Below, one piece after another: positions 62,301 to 64,000 of a stretch of 64,000 bases of DNA. The DNA lies in contig JAQGEQ010000137.1 of assembly GCA_034620365.1 (NCBI GenBank), positions 186,001 through 250,000 on the forward strand. The letters are read 5' to 3'. The stretch's first letter is position 1. Every line of letters begins with the position of its first letter. Made by a program: the position numbers and the translations under genes. This DNA is from Pegea sp. RAD2-039 (Eukaryota > Chordata > Thaliacea > Salpida > Salpidae). The notes beneath the pieces were generated by a model. It was not told the DNA's origin. It was given only the letters and a program-made list of their open reading frames with translations, and did not search any database.

Positions 62301-64000
62301 TTTACAGATTAGTACAAGTTTGATTAAAATAATAAGCCAATAAAAGCTGATGTGATAGAAAACAGAAAACTCAAGAATTAAAAACTTATTTCAGTTTACT
62401 ATCGACTTCTTGATGTTTGCTTCTTTGAAGATTTATTTTATATAAAAGTTTAAAAGAATCTTTGAGTTGAAGTAGGGAACTTGTTTAATAAATAGTTTAC
62501 AAAAATCTTACTTGACAACATTTATTACTCAAAAAATCCACTGTCGAATTATAGTTAGTCAAATACTGAGAGAAACAAGAAAGAAGTCGCGCGTTGTTGG
62601 TTATCGATCGATAAGCACGTGTATAAGGCAAGTCTTGTATATAATCAAGTGGTTACAGGACCGACAGGCTTGTAGTCGAGACGCCGATTCAGTTTATTTT
62701 TCAGTTTGTTGAGCTTATATGCTTTGATAATAAATTAGTTTTTTAGTTTGTTGTTTTTAATTATTTATAGCGATTTAACAAAATGAAAGAGTAATTAAAA
62801 GGTCTTGTTTGAAGTTTTAGTGGAAACCTAATTACTAAAGAAATTTGAAGTGTTTAGAAACTCGAAATAAAAATGAAACTTTAGAAAAACTCAACTTAAC
62901 AAAAAGTAACTTATCATTGAAATTGATAAAAACAAAATTAATCAGTTACAGAAAACTTTCTGCTTTTTTGAAACCTTCAAACTCTGAGCTAAAAGCTGAA
63001 TTAATAAGAAGATATATTTGCAAATTTTTATCAAAAGAATTAAAAAAAAAGTTTACAATTTCAATATTAAAAGAATTACTTTCTTCAAGTAAAATGTGTG
63101 GAAAAGTTTGAGGTCCATTAAAGGTTTCATACTCAAAGGTTGTCAACAACATTTTACTACCAGCCTAGTAAGAACGTACTTAAGAGCTTTTCAACTAGCC
63201 CACATCATATTATAAATTAAAACCTTTCTCTATGTTACTACTAAACCTCGTATTAAAAGTTCAGACGCCAACTCATCGACACAAATATGTTTAATCAAAT
63301 TAAACTTTGCTTTCAATTATACACGTCGTCATTTTTGTCATTATTATGCTTTCTGAAATTAGTACAAGGGTATTTTAATCTTTCAAATACTCATTAAAGT
63401 GTTAACTTGTCAGAAATAGTTCTTCAAAGATGACAAATCCAAATATTTCAATTAATAATTCATATCGAATATATTTGGTCAAAAAAGTCAAAAAATATTT
63501 TTTAAGTTTTAATAATTTGCTTTTAAATAACAACTACATCATAAAAAGCTTCTTCAATAAGAACGTTTGAACCTCAAGTAAATTTACAACTAAATTAGTG
63601 GTTGTGTAAATTTAGCATCTTCAAATACTTATTTCCAAGATTTATTGCTTCCTTAAAAGAACAATTACTTGAAAATTTAATTTCGATTAATAAGTTAATC
63701 TTAAACTAATTTTACGTTTTAACCTTTATCATAATTGTTTAGTTTTTGCAAACATTTTATATTTCATTAAAAGTGATTCTGATGTTGTTTCAGGTGATGC
63801 TATTACCTTTTTAACTAGAGTATTATTGATCAAACCTGACTTGACCAAACGACTAGTAAAGTAATGACATTATCTAACTTTGCAGGTACTTTCAATTATC
63901 TAAGTTTTAAAAATGTTATTCTGTAGTAATTTTATATACAAATGTCTATGTAAGAAATTATTTAATTAGAAAATAATGATGTTACATACATAAAAATACA
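59364..64000. other. AT-rich terminal stretch without a supported gene
   Basis: 4.6 kb of A/T-rich DNA. A CTCF-like word, TAGGTGGCGT, lies at 60005-60014. An octamer-like ATGCAAAT lies in a mildly GC-richer patch at about 61440-61600. A GC-richer patch at about 62570-62700 (CGCGCG, ATCGATCGAT, CACGTG) could be the promoter of a gene further right. Lys/Leu-rich ORFs near 62845-63111 look like chance products of composition. Confidence 0.5.

Noticed and set aside
62512-63111. Plus-strand ORFs of 66 and 88 codons (62512-62712, 62845-63111)
   Set aside because: The second is Lys/Leu/Ser-rich and starts without a good ATG, as expected in A/T-rich DNA. The first overlaps a GC-richer patch that looks more like a promoter. 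No motifs or splice sites connect them.

Overview
This is nuclear DNA of an animal. All the protein-coding genes I could resolve are split by GT-AG introns, apart from one single-exon gene. They belong to metazoan families: TOX, TRIM71/LIN-41, CDKL, RGS22, GLUT, DRAM, Stum/SPEC3, TEX10, NUDT17, eIF2-beta, a rhodopsin-class GPCR, and a glucuronokinase fused to a sugar-nucleotide pyrophosphorylase. The intergenic DNA is very AT-rich and low in complexity. Most introns are tiny and cluster tightly at about 46-57 nt. Two let-7-type seed matches downstream of the LIN-41-like gene suggest a bilaterian. I cannot name the phylum from the sequence alone.

Layout. 1-4513: AT-rich flank, a doubtful acidic minus-strand ORF, and a 5'-truncated, frameshifted CR1/L2-like non-LTR retrotransposon. 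5329-8525 (-): GKUP-type bifunctional enzyme, 17 exons. 9846-11811 (+): GPCR with a cysteine-rich ectodomain, followed by a tRNA-derived SINE-like element (about 11990-12290). 13847-18630 (+): CDKL2/3-like kinase. 21742-23375 (+): eIF2-beta. 24243-30775 (+): RGS22-like scaffold. One of its introns is filled by a 41-copy 14-bp minisatellite, and one of its exons is tandemly duplicated with complementary defects in the two copies. 32082-33908 (+): TOX-family HMG-box factor. 37175-39890 (-): TRIM71/LIN-41-like NHL protein. 41845-42846 (-): NUDT17-like Nudix hydrolase. 45803-46886 (+): DRAM-like membrane protein. 47322-48977 (+): Stum/SPEC3-like protein. 50257-52697 (-): GLUT-like transporter. 55456-59292 (+): TEX10/IPI1-like ribosome-biogenesis protein. 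From 59293 to the end nothing coding is supported.

The genes do not form an operon or a single pathway. They are an ordinary mix of housekeeping genes (eIF2-beta, TEX10), metabolic and transport genes (GKUP, NUDT17, GLUT), signalling and ciliary-type genes (CDKL, RGS22, GPCR, Stum) and developmental regulators (TOX, TRIM71). The most distinctive observations are: (i) the palindrome TGACGTCA occurs at least 32 times between 23.2 and 54.5 kb and I found none outside that interval; (ii) there are two let-7-type sites in the TRIM71-like 3' region; (iii) the RGS22-like gene carries the exon duplication and the minisatellite intron; (iv) a CTCF-like GC-rich motif recurs. Exon coordinates were built by hand from splice sites, reading phase and family resemblance. 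Unless noted, all phases close.
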